A stretch of 64,000 bases of DNA from Pelosinus sp. UFO1 (lineage in GTDB: Bacteria; Bacillota; Negativicutes; DSM-13327), in assembly GCF_000725345.1 (NCBI RefSeq), contig NZ_CP008852.1:3464001-3528000 (forward strand). The letters are read 5' to 3'. The position numbers and the translations under genes are program-made. Numbering within the stretch: position 1 is the first letter of the stretch; each line of letters opens with the position of its first letter. Positions 45,834-55,060 of the stretch are shown one piece after another. The notes under the pieces were generated by a model. The model did no database searches and was not told where the DNA came from. It saw nothing but the letters and a program-made list of their open reading frames with translations.

Positions 45834-47450
45834 CTATAATCTTTCAGCTATTTCAACACCTATTTCTCTAGTTTCCAGGTTAACATACTGAACAAGTAAC
45901 CGATATCGGTTATTTCTAAAGTTAAAATCAACGGCATACCCGTTTTTAACCTTTTCTTCAACAGGCTCTCCATCGGGTAAAGTGTAATTAATTGTAGCTT
46001 TTCCAAAAATATCGATGTCGTTGAGTCCTATAATCATATCCGTGACTGGATCTCTCTCACTATAATACTTTTTTAGTGAAAATCTATTTTGGTAGCGATT
46101 ACTTTTACCAACAGGATTAATAATATCACTTGCTAGTATAGAGGTACGTTCCTCTCTTACTTTGCTGGATTGATCGCTATTTCCATATGGCTCCACGTTA
46201 GTAATGGGTAGACATTCAATCTCCTTAGGCAAAAATTCGAAGGAATGGGGATTGCTAAATACAGCATGACATAGGGACAATGCCGCATCTGCCGCCAGCG
46301 GTTGATATTCTTTAGTTTTGGTTCCGTCACCCCAATCACAGATTCCTTTTACTAAAATCCACTCCGATACTTTAGCTCTTGTAGCGGCAGCATATATACC
46401 AGCACCTTCCATTTCACCACCTATTGCATTTGGAAACAAGGTCAGTAATTGATTTTTAAAATCCAGATTATCAACAAGTTTTTCACCAGAAAGTATCTCT
46501 CCAATTCGCTTTTCTGAAAGCTTTGCAGAAGATATCGGGTATTCCCAATCTATCATATTTCTGAAATGATTAAGTAGAATTGATCCAGCTAATGAGCTAG
46601 GTCCTCTAGGTATTATAGTTTCTCCTACTCTTGCTGGTTCATAAGGGGATATCATTTCCGAAACAAGGACGTCCCCCAATTGCATTTTATGGGGATTGCC
46701 TCCAAAAGCTATTCCTACCATAAGAACAATTGTCGGTTCCCAAAATTTAATTGCAATATAAGTTGACAGTAATGAAGAGTCACGTCCTACCGTGCCCATA
46801 GCACATTGGAAATGTACAGCGTTATACTCTCCAAACTTACCAAGCCGATAGGTTATATCATCTATTGTTCCTTCCAGTATTGCATCATGCCCTTGCAGAG
46901 GATTTAGGTATGTCCGCAAAGTTTTAGTTTCGATTTCCGTAGCAGTTACTAGTAATAATTTTATTTTTCCCACAAAAGAACTAACGTTTTCACTAGAAAT
47001 ATATGTAGTTTTCACATGGTAATCTTTACCTAAGCTTGGTTCGATCACTTTTTTTGATTTGGTTACTTCTTTTGATTCTATTACTTCTGTAGCTTCATAT
47101 GCTAAAATACTATTAATTAAGGACTTAAGGGCTTCTTTTGAAGTCGGGGGAGAAAGTAACCAAGCAATCTTATCATTGACTTTTAATTCGCAACCTAAGC
47201 AGTATCCTTCAGGTGTAGATACGAAACACGTCTCATCTACATTAGGCGATTCCCAGCTAACTTTCCAGCCCGACTCACTTAGCACTTTATAATAGTTGGT
47301 AAAAATATTTACCTTACGAACTTCATACTGTGTGCCTTGCTTTTGGTAAATCCAACTGTGATCAAGTATATTCTTAACCTCTCCATTTAAATAGGCTCTA
47401 TAAAGAGAGCGTTGTCCATAAAATGACTGTTTTTTATCGTTTACCGCCAA
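45834..47450 (-). CDS. Nucleoside phosphorylase-fold protein with extra N- and C-terminal domains
   Basis: 538 residues. Residues about 160-400 are a PNP_UDP/MTAN-type domain: LLVTATEIETKTL, AMGTVGRD, MVGIAFGG, GGEMEGAGIYAAA with the nucleoside-binding M-E, and KGICDWGDG with the catalytic Asp. Before it lies about 150 residues of unknown fold (RSLYRAYLNGEVKNIL... with three Cys) and after it about 120 residues ending in a beta-rich part (NGYAVDFNFRNNRYRLLVQ). Stand-alone nucleosidases are half this size. Large phosphorylase-fold fusions are typical of NAD/nucleotide-depleting or signalling proteins in defence. The effector here is inferred, not shown. Confidence 0.78.
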   Translation of the reverse strand: MAVNDKKQSFYGQRSLYRAYLNGEVKNILDHSWIYQKQGTQYEVRKVNIFTNYYKVLSESGWKVSWESPNVDETCFVSTPEGYCLGCELKVNDKIAWLLSPPTSKEALKSLINSILAYEATEVIESKEVTKSKKVIEPSLGKDYHVKTTYISSENVSSFVGKIKLLLVTATEIETKTLRTYLNPLQGHDAILEGTIDDITYRLGKFGEYNAVHFQCAMGTVGRDSSLLSTYIAIKFWEPTIVLMVGIAFGGNPHKMQLGDVLVSEMISPYEPARVGETIIPRGPSSLAGSILLNHFRNMIDWEYPISSAKLSEKRIGEILSGEKLVDNLDFKNQLLTLFPNAIGGEMEGAGIYAAATRAKVSEWILVKGICDWGDGTKTKEYQPLAADAALSLCHAVFSNPHSFEFLPKEIECLPITNVEPYGNSDQSSKVREERTSILASDIINPVGKSNRYQNRFSLKKYYSERDPVTDMIIGLNDIDIFGKATINYTLPDGEPVEEKVKNGYAVDFNFRNNRYRLLVQYVNLETREIGVEIAERL

Positions 47451-47454
47451 CCAT

Positions 47455-47485
47455 AAAACTCGTGGGGACGGTTCTTTTGAGTCAC
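47455..47485. repeat. GGGACGGTT interspersed repeat, copy 2 (core only)
   Basis: AAAACTCGTGGGGACGGTTC then TTTTGAGTCACT; abuts the start of the gene at 45834 and may contain its upstream signals. Confidence 0.75.
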
Positions 47486-47545
47486 TCTAACATTTGCTTG
47501 ATTACTCAATATAGTTTATTTCATTATCTTTCTTATAACCGAACT

Positions 47546-47725
47546 GTGTCAAGGGGACGGGGTTATCGACACCCTTTTCATGCTTTTAAAACAATACCTC
47601 TATTAATGCCGATGAGTCTTTCGATTTGCCGAATCGATAAGTTATATTTCTGCTTAAGCATTCTTAAGGGAGCAATCACAAGGGACGGCAGACCGTGTGA
47701 AAAATAACCTCATTTTTCACACGGC
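47546..47725. repeat. GGGGACGGGG repeats and a strong hairpin
   Basis: TGTCAAGGGGACGGGGTTATC...GACA palindrome at about 47547-47575 (second copy at 61534). It is followed by a hairpin CCGTGTGAAAAAT/ATTTTTCACACGG (about 47692-47722). The remaining bases between the phosphorylase-fold gene and acpH show no gene. Confidence 0.65.
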
Positions 47726-47770
47726 CTGACGGTTCTTTATCTCATGAAAGAAGACAGGGATGGGATGGTT

Positions 47771-48364
47771 TTATAACTGGTGAATGCCTTTAAGTTTATT
47801 TGCATACTCAATTGCATAAGGAAAAAAACTTTTAAAATCAAGTTCTAAACTTTCATAATTCCTAATCAACTCATCTACTGGGTTCAATAGAGGATGCTTT
47901 GATTTAGAAAATCTCCATGAAATTCGCTCTAATGATTTTTTTATACCATTTATCTCCCTATACGAAACAAGCCAGTTTTCCTCTATCATTAAAGGCATCC
48001 TTGTTGTTAACTTATCTGGTAAACAATAAGAAAATCTTTTAAGTATACTATAAAAATTATCAGCATATTCTTCTAAGGATATTGAAGAATACTCAGACCA
48101 GTTCTTAGCTAAGAAGTGATCATAGAACATATCAATTAATACCCCTGCAAATCTCCTATTCAAGCTTGAAATTCTTTTTTTGCTCTCTAGAAAAACCGGA
48201 TTTGAGTCAGTAAAACTATCAAGTTTTCTATGCATAAAAATACCACTTTTTATAGAATACTCAAAGTTATTTTCCAAAGATTTATTTACAAAATCACCAA
48301 GAAAATTACCAAGCATACTTTCATTATTGTTGTCTGAGAGATATATATGCGCTAAATAATTCAT
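47771..48364 (-). CDS. acpH: ACP phosphodiesterase
   Basis: A 197-residue HD-like hydrolase with the AcpH pattern: MNYLAHIYLS start, GNFLGDFV, MHRKLDSFTD and DMFYDHFLAKNW, all metal-binding His/Asp positions. It removes 4'-phosphopantetheine from acyl carrier protein. Low-GC codon use is similar to neighbours. It stands alone between repeat copies. Confidence 0.85.
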   Translation of the reverse strand: MNYLAHIYLSDNNNESMLGNFLGDFVNKSLENNFEYSIKSGIFMHRKLDSFTDSNPVFLESKKRISSLNRRFAGVLIDMFYDHFLAKNWSEYSSISLEEYADNFYSILKRFSYCLPDKLTTRMPLMIEENWLVSYREINGIKKSLERISWRFSKSKHPLLNPVDELIRNYESLELDFKSFFPYAIEYANKLKGIHQL

Positions 48365-48380
48365 TTTTTCTCCTCACTAG

Positions 48381-48550
48381 AAAACTCAAGGGGACGGTTC
48401 TTTTGAGTCATTCCCTCTTTTTATCTCATGTCATAAATTTACGATCATAAAATTTTCTTTGAAAAACATATCCCATATTTCTATCCTATTTCCCATTGAA
48501 ATACAAAACTCCTGCAAGGCTAGGCTGCTTTGCAGAAGTTTGTCGTATAA
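48381..48550. repeat. GGGACGGTT interspersed repeat, copy 3
   Basis: Core AAACTCAAGGGGACGGTTC, TTTTGAGTCA, then the ATTTCTATCC module and the CTCCTGCAAGG...TTTGCAGAAG hairpin. Directly follows the acpH start codon upstream region. Confidence 0.8.
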
Positions 48551-48936
48551 GGTGTCAAGTAGAAGCTTCTTTGACACTTGCACCCTTCTTACCATTTCAC
48601 GGTTTAGTTCTAATGTCTTACCATCTTATTATTTTAGTGCCAATGTACCTGTCCCCTTGACATTATAGGTATCGCAGCTTGATATTTTGGTGAAATGTTG
48701 CAATCTTTAGCTTTCTGAAATTTTGACACCAGAACCGCCGGGCGGGCAGCGGGTGCAGCCTGACTGACTATAGGACTAAAGATTAGAACTGTTTTAGTCC
48801 TTATGGGACACAGGGACAGGGACTATGTTTCTTTCATTATTGAAAACAGCATCCCAGTCCCCGTGTTTCTGTATGCTTTTGAATAGCTTCAATGACTTTT
48901 TGAAATAAACCTATTAACGCGGTAGTTATATGGTTT
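48551..48936. other. No gene seen; degraded repeat material
   Basis: Contains ACCTGTCCCCTTGACA, a GC-rich patch CCGCCGGGCGGGCAGCGGG near 48739 and a split GGGACAGGGAC/GTCCC pair around 48806-48862. No credible open frame or RNA gene. Confidence 0.5.
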
Positions 48937-49665
48937 TTATGCTTTTAGTAAATAATTAGCTTCATAATCCATAGCCACGCCATATTCGTTCAATACCTTG
49001 CCTTGGTGATGCTTTCCATTAGTTAAAAGGTCAACAATGATCTTGCCACCTTGCGGAAGAGTCTTCATGAATGGTCCTGTCGTATTTCCGTTCAAGTCAG
49101 TAGTAATCCCGCCCGGCATCACACCAAATATTTCAACTGAGATATTATTTTTTGTATAGTACGCGCCAAAAGCCGCAATCATTGAGTTTAATGACGCTTT
49201 ACTAGTCATATAAGCGAAAGGTGCAAAGAAATCATTGGCAACTGTTGGGATGCTCAAATTCAAGATACGCCCATTATTAGCCGCTAATATGGGTGTAAAG
49301 GCTTTAATCATTTCAAAGTTTCCAAAGAAATTCACATCAAAAACTTCCCGTAATTCAACGGAAGTGAAATCTAAAGCACCCTTATGCATGTCACCGGGGA
49401 TACCGGCATTGTTAATCAAAACATTCAAGTCAGCATGATTGGCTTTAATATATTTCGCAGCAGCATGAATAGTTGACACATCATTCAAATCTACTTTGAT
49501 CCATTCCGCATTGACACCACCTGCTTTGAGCTCCTCCACGGCTGCTAAGCCACGTTCTTCACTACGTGCTCCCAATAAGATTGACCAACCTTGTTGACCT
49601 AATTGGCGGGCAGTTTCAAAACCAATCCCTTTATTCGCACCGGAAATTAATACTTTATTTGTCAT
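48937..49665 (-). CDS. Short-chain dehydrogenase/reductase
   Basis: A 242-residue classical SDR: SGANKGIGFETARQ nucleotide loop at the N terminus, LINNAG near 85, and catalytic Y-x3-K (AYMTSKASL) near 155. An Asp/Lys pattern after beta-2 is not decisive, so NAD(H) versus NADP(H) is open. It is expressed from a promoter with the 19-bp spacer typical for MerR control and is divergent from a MerR gene. It probably answers to an aldehyde, quinone or similar stress; the substrate is unknown. Confidence 0.88.
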   Translation of the reverse strand: MTNKVLISGANKGIGFETARQLGQQGWSILLGARSEERGLAAVEELKAGGVNAEWIKVDLNDVSTIHAAAKYIKANHADLNVLINNAGIPGDMHKGALDFTSVELREVFDVNFFGNFEMIKAFTPILAANNGRILNLSIPTVANDFFAPFAYMTSKASLNSMIAAFGAYYTKNNISVEIFGVMPGGITTDLNGNTTGPFMKTLPQGGKIIVDLLTNGKHHQGKVLNEYGVAMDYEANYLLKA

Positions 49666-49726
49666 AATAACTCTCCTTTAAGCATTTATTAATCACTTGA
49701 ATATAACTATATTGTTATTTATACTG

Positions 49727-49757
49727 ATGATAACACTTCGAGTTATCTCTAAGTCAA
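49727..49757 (-). promoter_or_regulatory. MerR-type promoter of the SDR gene
   Basis: TTGACT (49752-49757), a 19-bp spacer and TATCAT (49727-49732) on the minus strand. The spacer holds the dyad CTTAGAG-ATAA-CTCGAAG. An over-long spacer with a central dyad is the hallmark of promoters remodelled by MerR proteins. Confidence 0.8.
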
Positions 49758-49793
49758 GCTAATTTTTAATAACATGTAAAGGAGAGTTCAAAT

Positions 49794-50225
49794 TTGAGTT
49801 ATACCATTAATCAAATAGCAACTATGTTCGATATTTCAGCGTATACCATTCGCTTTTATGACAAAGAGGGCCTTTTACCATTTGTCTCACGGAATAAATC
49901 CGGAAACAGAGAATTCACTGAATCAGACTTAAATTTGTTTAAGATCATTTATTGTCTGAAGAATACAGGAATGCAAATTAAAGATATTAAAAAATATATA
50001 GATTTATGTATGGAAGGTACTGATACAATAGATGTCCGACAGAAATTACTTACAGAACATCGCAGCGAGATTATAAAACAAATGGATGGGCTCAAGGAAA
50101 ACCTTAGCTTAATTGATGCAAAAATTGAAATCTATAAATCTCCTGATGCAGTGAAAATTGTAAATGAGCAATTAAAAAAAGCATATGATGAAAAACGTAA
50201 AAATAACTTACAACAAGCCTTATAA
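49794..50225 (+). CDS. MerR-family transcriptional regulator
   Basis: 143 residues: N-terminal winged helix (YTINQIATMFDISAYTIRFYDKEGLLPF) and a long C-terminal coiled coil, with no Cys-rich metal loop, so it belongs to the non-metal branch (AdhR/YfmP-like). The start is TTG behind AAAGGAG. It lies divergent from the SDR gene it probably activates. Confidence 0.9.
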   Translation: MSYTINQIATMFDISAYTIRFYDKEGLLPFVSRNKSGNREFTESDLNLFKIIYCLKNTGMQIKDIKKYIDLCMEGTDTIDVRQKLLTEHRSEIIKQMDGLKENLSLIDAKIEIYKSPDAVKIVNEQLKKAYDEKRKNNLQQAL

Positions 50226-50401
50226 GCGGGATTTTTAAAAAGTAAATTGATAAGCCTTCACTAGAACTTTTTTCATCAAGTTATTTTATTTTTTATTCTC
50301 TACTTCAATCTCATATAAAGACCGCAGGGTCAGGTTTGAGTTATGCATTGACTTATTTAGGTGCTTTTTTTATTACTTTGTTACGTAAGTAATGACATTA
50401 G

Positions 50402-50655
50402 AAAAACTCAAGGGGACGGTTCTTTCGAGTACTTGTTTTCTTCTCTTATTTACATGGTTAGAATTTCCTTAAAATTCCATATTTTTATCCTATTTACCAT
50501 TAAAATACAAAACTCCTGCAAGGCTAGGCTGCTTTGCAGGAGTTTGTCGTTATATTTATTTTGTGAATTGAATGTTATATGTTGTTAGATTCTGCGCCAA
50601 AGGAAAGAATGTCATGGGGACAGGGGACAGGTTTCTAACCTGTCCCTTGTTCCAT
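50402..50655. repeat. GGGACGGTT interspersed repeat, copy 4, with a GGGACAGG hairpin
   Basis: Core AAACTCAAGGGGACGGTTC at 50405, CTCCTGCAAGG hairpin to about 50545. Then a stretch TTTGTGAATTGA..ATTCTGCGCCAAAGG shared with 59396-59440, and a GGACAGGTT-TCT-AACCTGTCC hairpin at 50625-50645. Confidence 0.78.
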
Positions 50656-50671
50656 GAAGAGCAATATCGGC

Positions 50672-53467
50672 TTAGGTTTCCGCGGAGCTTAACATTTTGC
50701 AAATATAATACTTTTCATCCTCAGTCAATGATATGTTGACTGATTTCTTAAAAATTTCACATGTGCTATCTACCGAACGAGCAAGTTCTGTACTGATAGG
50801 TTCTTTATCCGCCTCACACTTTAACCCATCATTAGCTACTATTCTCTCAAGTGCATAACCTACATGAAGAATGATTCTAATTTTCATTGAATTATCAAAG
50901 GCTATATGTAGTTCTTTTTCTAATTCATCTACAAAGTTTAATAATATCCCAATGATTTTGTGAGGATTTAGATAGGTAAGGAATTGTTTTAAATTATCTT
51001 CACATAAATCTTTAATGACAACACTTTCTTTTTCTGGTAACACCATAAACTGATTGCCCACAATGATTTCTCTTAGTATCTTTTCACCATTACCATCAAT
51101 GAGCTTTTCTAGGGGGATAAAAGGAATATTGTCTTTTGGTTTTTTCACACCAACCACTGCTAAAATATCATATTTTTTTTGCAACGTTTTAATTTTTTTA
51201 TCCAATTCTCTGACTTCTACAGGTATAACATCAATATTTTCTTGTGTTAAATTAAATAATACATTTTCCACAATTTCTTTTAGCTTAACAGCTGTCCCTT
51301 TTCCAGAAGTACATACCGTGATAATCACTTTGTCGCTAAAACTTTTTTCTCCATTTAACTCATTATTGTAGCCTCTAAATTCCCTAAGTGAATTAAATAT
51401 ATCCTCAAGTTCCATACCAAGAATACTTGATTTTCTTACTGCCTCAAGCAGTAACGGCGTAGAAACCATATCAATGGTCTTGACTTTAACTCCTGTCTTT
51501 TCTACAATAGTTGCTTCAAAATTAAACAAAGATCCCATATCAACAAGTAGTAGCACACCTTTTCCTTTATTTATGCTTTTTACCTTTTCAATCATAACTT
51601 CTAATATTTCTTTAGGACTTACATCTAATGGCATATCAACTGCACCTACGGAGGAAACATCACCCAATAAACCTCGCACAGCACTAAGCATACTACTAGC
51701 TGTGTTACTCCCATGGGCTGCAACAATAATACCAACCTGCTCTTGTGATTCTTCTTCGACTGATTTTAATAAAATCGCGATATAGGTAATTTCCACCTCT
51801 GGCACTTCAACTTGGAAGGTTTGGCTCATGATAGCCGTTATTTTCAAGGCAACCTTATATTCTTCATCATTATCCTGGATCGAATGATAGGTATATTTAT
51901 TCGTATCATATTTTTTTTCTTTCATTCGTTTGAAAAAGGCACTTAAATGAAAGCTTAACGCATAAACAAATCGATCACTATATTTTCTTGTTAAATCAGT
52001 TTCAGCTAAATCCTTCATTTGTTCTGCGAATTCCAAAATTTCTTTATCTATTATCTTTGAAATTCGCTCTTTATGTTCCTTATTTTTATTAAATTTATTA
52101 TAAAATATTTTGAATTTGATATTTAAATCAGTAATGATAAATTTATTAATATCATTATCATCCATTCCTTCTTCTTTTAATAAGCTTATTTTGTCTTCTA
52201 TAAGCTTATATAAATTAAAAGGTAGTTCCTCTGCATCTTCTATCATTACTTTATAGCCATCAGGACTTATTAACAATGGAGCTTCTAAAATATTACTAAC
52301 TTCTTTAAAATCCTTATAATCTCTGCCAAATTCAAACAATCCACTTTTTATATTCGAAGAAAGCATTTTAAAATCTAACTCTATGCATTCTTTGCCATTA
52401 TTTATATTATTTAAAAAACCTTTGGCACACGTAAGCTGAATATTGGATTTTAGTTGACCAATATTTCCGTAAGAAACACTGCCAATCAACGCCTTCACTA
52501 CTTCAGTCGATATTTTTATACTTTTATTTACTCGATGTGCTTCATTAACAAATAAGTACTTAATGATATCTATTTTTTCCTCAACTGTTCGCTCTTGCAA
52601 TGGTGGAATACTGATGATAATCGGTATCCGTCGCATAAAAGTTTTAAGCATATGTGAACTAGGATCCTCAGTAGTGGCTCCTATAATTAATATACTAGCT
52701 TTGCGTTTTCGTTCTGTTTCCCCCAGTTTATTATATGTGCCTGTATCCATGAAATAAAATATCATCTCTTGCCCTTCTGGAGGCAACCTATGTATTTCAT
52801 CTAAAAATAATATTCCTCCATGAGCCTTCTCAACCAGCCCTTCTTTTTCATGATCAGCACCTGTAAAAGCACCTTTTATATAGCCAAAGATATGGGCTAA
52901 TAATAATTGAGGGTTATTATAATAGTCCGCACAGTTAAAAATTATAAATGGCGATTTGTCGGTAAATTTTTTTATATATTTACCATAGTTATACATCATT
53001 TTTGCAAATAGAGTTTTTCCTACCCCTGTCTGTCCAAAAATTAATGTATGTAATCCTACGGGTGGATATATAATAGCAGCTTTTGCCTGTTCGACTTGAT
53101 TCTTTAAACTCTTTTCTGCCCCTATCAAATTTTGGAAAGGATCTTCGCTTTCCCTTTTAACAAGAAGCTCTTTGATACTTCCTACTTCTATCGATTTCTC
53201 TTTGATTTCAATATTTAATATTTTTTCAACACAAGTCTTATGTAGAAATTTTACGGGTCTGCCCTTTATTTTTATAATTTTATCCAATCTTAATAATTCA
53301 TGAAGTTCTTTGCTGACATTATTTCTTAAGATATTGAGTTGTTCAGATATCTCACCTGTTTCAAATCCATTATCTTGTAACAGTTCTTCCATTGAAAATT
53401 TTTGTGTGTTTTCATCTAAATAGCAATAAATTTTTTCAATTCTCTTCATTTTAAACTCAACTTTCAT
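50672..53467 (-). CDS. levR: LevR/ManR-type sigma-54 PTS activator
   Basis: 931 residues. N-terminal winged helix, AAA+ domain with GQTGVGKT and GAFTGA, then PRD1, an EIIA-Man-like domain (VGIIVAAHGSNTASSM with phosphorylatable His), an EIIB-Gat-like domain (TVCTSGKGTAVKLKE) and PRD2. This is the standard LevR architecture, in which PTS phosphorylation tunes activation of a -24/-12 promoter. It is the last gene of the mannose-type PTS cluster and should act at 57659-57674. Confidence 0.94.
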   Translation of the reverse strand: MKVEFKMKRIEKIYCYLDENTQKFSMEELLQDNGFETGEISEQLNILRNNVSKELHELLRLDKIIKIKGRPVKFLHKTCVEKILNIEIKEKSIEVGSIKELLVKRESEDPFQNLIGAEKSLKNQVEQAKAAIIYPPVGLHTLIFGQTGVGKTLFAKMMYNYGKYIKKFTDKSPFIIFNCADYYNNPQLLLAHIFGYIKGAFTGADHEKEGLVEKAHGGILFLDEIHRLPPEGQEMIFYFMDTGTYNKLGETERKRKASILIIGATTEDPSSHMLKTFMRRIPIIISIPPLQERTVEEKIDIIKYLFVNEAHRVNKSIKISTEVVKALIGSVSYGNIGQLKSNIQLTCAKGFLNNINNGKECIELDFKMLSSNIKSGLFEFGRDYKDFKEVSNILEAPLLISPDGYKVMIEDAEELPFNLYKLIEDKISLLKEEGMDDNDINKFIITDLNIKFKIFYNKFNKNKEHKERISKIIDKEILEFAEQMKDLAETDLTRKYSDRFVYALSFHLSAFFKRMKEKKYDTNKYTYHSIQDNDEEYKVALKITAIMSQTFQVEVPEVEITYIAILLKSVEEESQEQVGIIVAAHGSNTASSMLSAVRGLLGDVSSVGAVDMPLDVSPKEILEVMIEKVKSINKGKGVLLLVDMGSLFNFEATIVEKTGVKVKTIDMVSTPLLLEAVRKSSILGMELEDIFNSLREFRGYNNELNGEKSFSDKVIITVCTSGKGTAVKLKEIVENVLFNLTQENIDVIPVEVRELDKKIKTLQKKYDILAVVGVKKPKDNIPFIPLEKLIDGNGEKILREIIVGNQFMVLPEKESVVIKDLCEDNLKQFLTYLNPHKIIGILLNFVDELEKELHIAFDNSMKIRIILHVGYALERIVANDGLKCEADKEPISTELARSVDSTCEIFKKSVNISLTEDEKYYICKMLSSAET

Positions 53468-53486
53468 AAATTTTCAAGGCAAGACC

Positions 53487-53975
53487 TTATTCTTTAAAGG
53501 GCAAGTCAAGAGTCATTAAATCAATCTTACTATCACTTGCTACCTTTCTAATTTCTAATTCTATACCTCTGTCATGTAGCTTTCTGAAAGATTCTACGTC
53601 TTGTTTATCAACAGATATAGCACCTGTAATGAGAACTTTCCCATGTTTGTAACACATTCCACCAACATTTACAGATTTGATATCTACGCCCTCTTCTACC
53701 ATTCTTAAAACATCTGTTGGATTGGTCAATAAAAATAATGTTTTAAAATCACTATTTTTTGGATTCTTATATACCTCTATGGCTTTTTCAACAGGCAAAA
53801 CATAGGATTTTATCCCTGGAGGTGTCACCTGCAATAATAAGGCTTTCCTTAATGGATCAGCAGCCGCTTCATCGCTACAAGCAATAATTCTATTACATCC
53901 TACAGCCTTTACCCAAACAGTGGCCACTTGACCATGGATTAATCGATCATCAATCCTAACTAAGCAAATCTTCAT
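53487..53975 (-). CDS. PTS mannose/fructose/sorbose-family EIIB, second copy
   Basis: A 162-residue EIIB-Man with phospho-His14 in DDRLIHGQVATVWV. About 80 percent identical to the EIIB at 56715, so it is a recent paralogue in the same locus. It lies 11 bp from levR and may serve as a dedicated signal partner or an additional sugar channel component. Confidence 0.93.
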   Translation of the reverse strand: MKICLVRIDDRLIHGQVATVWVKAVGCNRIIACSDEAAADPLRKALLLQVTPPGIKSYVLPVEKAIEVYKNPKNSDFKTLFLLTNPTDVLRMVEEGVDIKSVNVGGMCYKHGKVLITGAISVDKQDVESFRKLHDRGIELEIRKVASDSKIDLMTLDLPFKE

Positions 53976-54007
53976 GGCATACCTCTTCTCTCAATATTAT
54001 AAACAAC

Positions 54008-54802
54008 TTATCCTAACATGTATTTATAAATTGCACATGCCACACCTTCTTCGTCATTAGATGTGGTAATACTATCAGCACAAGATTTCACTGCATCTGG
54101 AGCATTTCCCATTGCAATTCCAAGTCCTGCGTATTCAATCATATTAATATCATTATAATTGTCACCTATCGCTATCAGCTCAGTCTTATTTACGTTATAT
54201 TTTTCTAATAAAACTGCAATTGCTGCTATTTTAGACGAATTTTTCGGCATTATTTCTAGATAGGTAGGTTTCGAGAGGTAAATAGTTAAATCCTCTTGGA
54301 ACATAGCCAGTAGTTCTTTTTTTAAAGAGAGGATTTCTTCTTCATCACCCATACACAGAATCTTATTACATCCTTCATTTCCCCAATCAGTGAGCAACGC
54401 CCGATAATCACGAATAGTAGAAGTAAGATTCGTAATACCTTCTTCTTGTTCAACCCACTCATCTTTCTCCTCATTATACCATCCATCGTCTTTATATAAA
54501 CTTATACATATACTATACTTTTTCACAATGGAATACACTTTTTTTATATAAGGTACTTCAATATAGTTATTAAGTACAATATTGTTGTTATAGTCTATTA
54601 TCAAAGCACCGTTATAACAAATAATAGGTGCACAGATTTCTAATTCTTTTGCCAGAAAATAAATTCCCTGAGGCATTCTTGCGGAAACCAATATGACTGG
54701 TATCTTCTGTTCTTTTGCCACTTTACGAATAGCTATCTTTGTTCGTTCGGTAATTTGATGTTTGGAATTTAAAAGCGTTCCATCTATATCTAAACATAGC
54801 AT
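54008..54802 (-). CDS. Cof-type HAD phosphatase
   Basis: A 264-residue HAD superfamily IIB enzyme: catalytic LDIDGTLLN at the N terminus, the cap domain in the middle, and the C-terminal GDNYNDINMIEYAG motif. It removes phosphate from sugar phosphates or similar metabolites. It is co-oriented with the PTS genes and probably acts on the imported sugar phosphate. The start has no strong ribosome site directly at the ATG; GAGGAGG lies about 20 bases upstream. Confidence 0.88.
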   Translation of the reverse strand: MLCLDIDGTLLNSKHQITERTKIAIRKVAKEQKIPVILVSARMPQGIYFLAKELEICAPIICYNGALIIDYNNNIVLNNYIEVPYIKKVYSIVKKYSICISLYKDDGWYNEEKDEWVEQEEGITNLTSTIRDYRALLTDWGNEGCNKILCMGDEEEILSLKKELLAMFQEDLTIYLSKPTYLEIMPKNSSKIAAIAVLLEKYNVNKTELIAIGDNYNDINMIEYAGLGIAMGNAPDAVKSCADSITTSNDEEGVACAIYKYMLG

Positions 54803-54894
54803 TTTATACCTATTGATATAAATCCTCCTCCTCTTAATTCCGTCCTAATCCACATCAACGACGCCTTCCATTTGTCTAATCCTTCATTACATAA

Positions 54895-54999
54895 AACATG
54901 CTAAAGAATTCATTATATGCCTAATTATTAATAAAGCGCATCGTTATCATTTAACCTCAGCTCTTAAAAATAACCTAACATAAAATTCTTTAGCATGTT
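54895..54999. repeat. 16-bp inverted repeat with 73-bp spacer
   Basis: AACATGCTAAAGAATT (54895-54910) and its exact complement (54984-54999), in the gap between EIID and the HAD gene. The loop is too long for a simple terminator; it could be a folded attenuator or a small mobile remnant. Confidence 0.6.
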
Positions 55000-55060
55000 A
55001 CGTAATACAGATAATACCACTACTAGGAGCATAAGGAGAAAATCATCTATACCTCTTTAA

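Noticed and set aside
47423-47707. 94-codon plus-strand frame over repeat copy 2
   Set aside because: Composed of repeat sequence with a hairpin; no family match.
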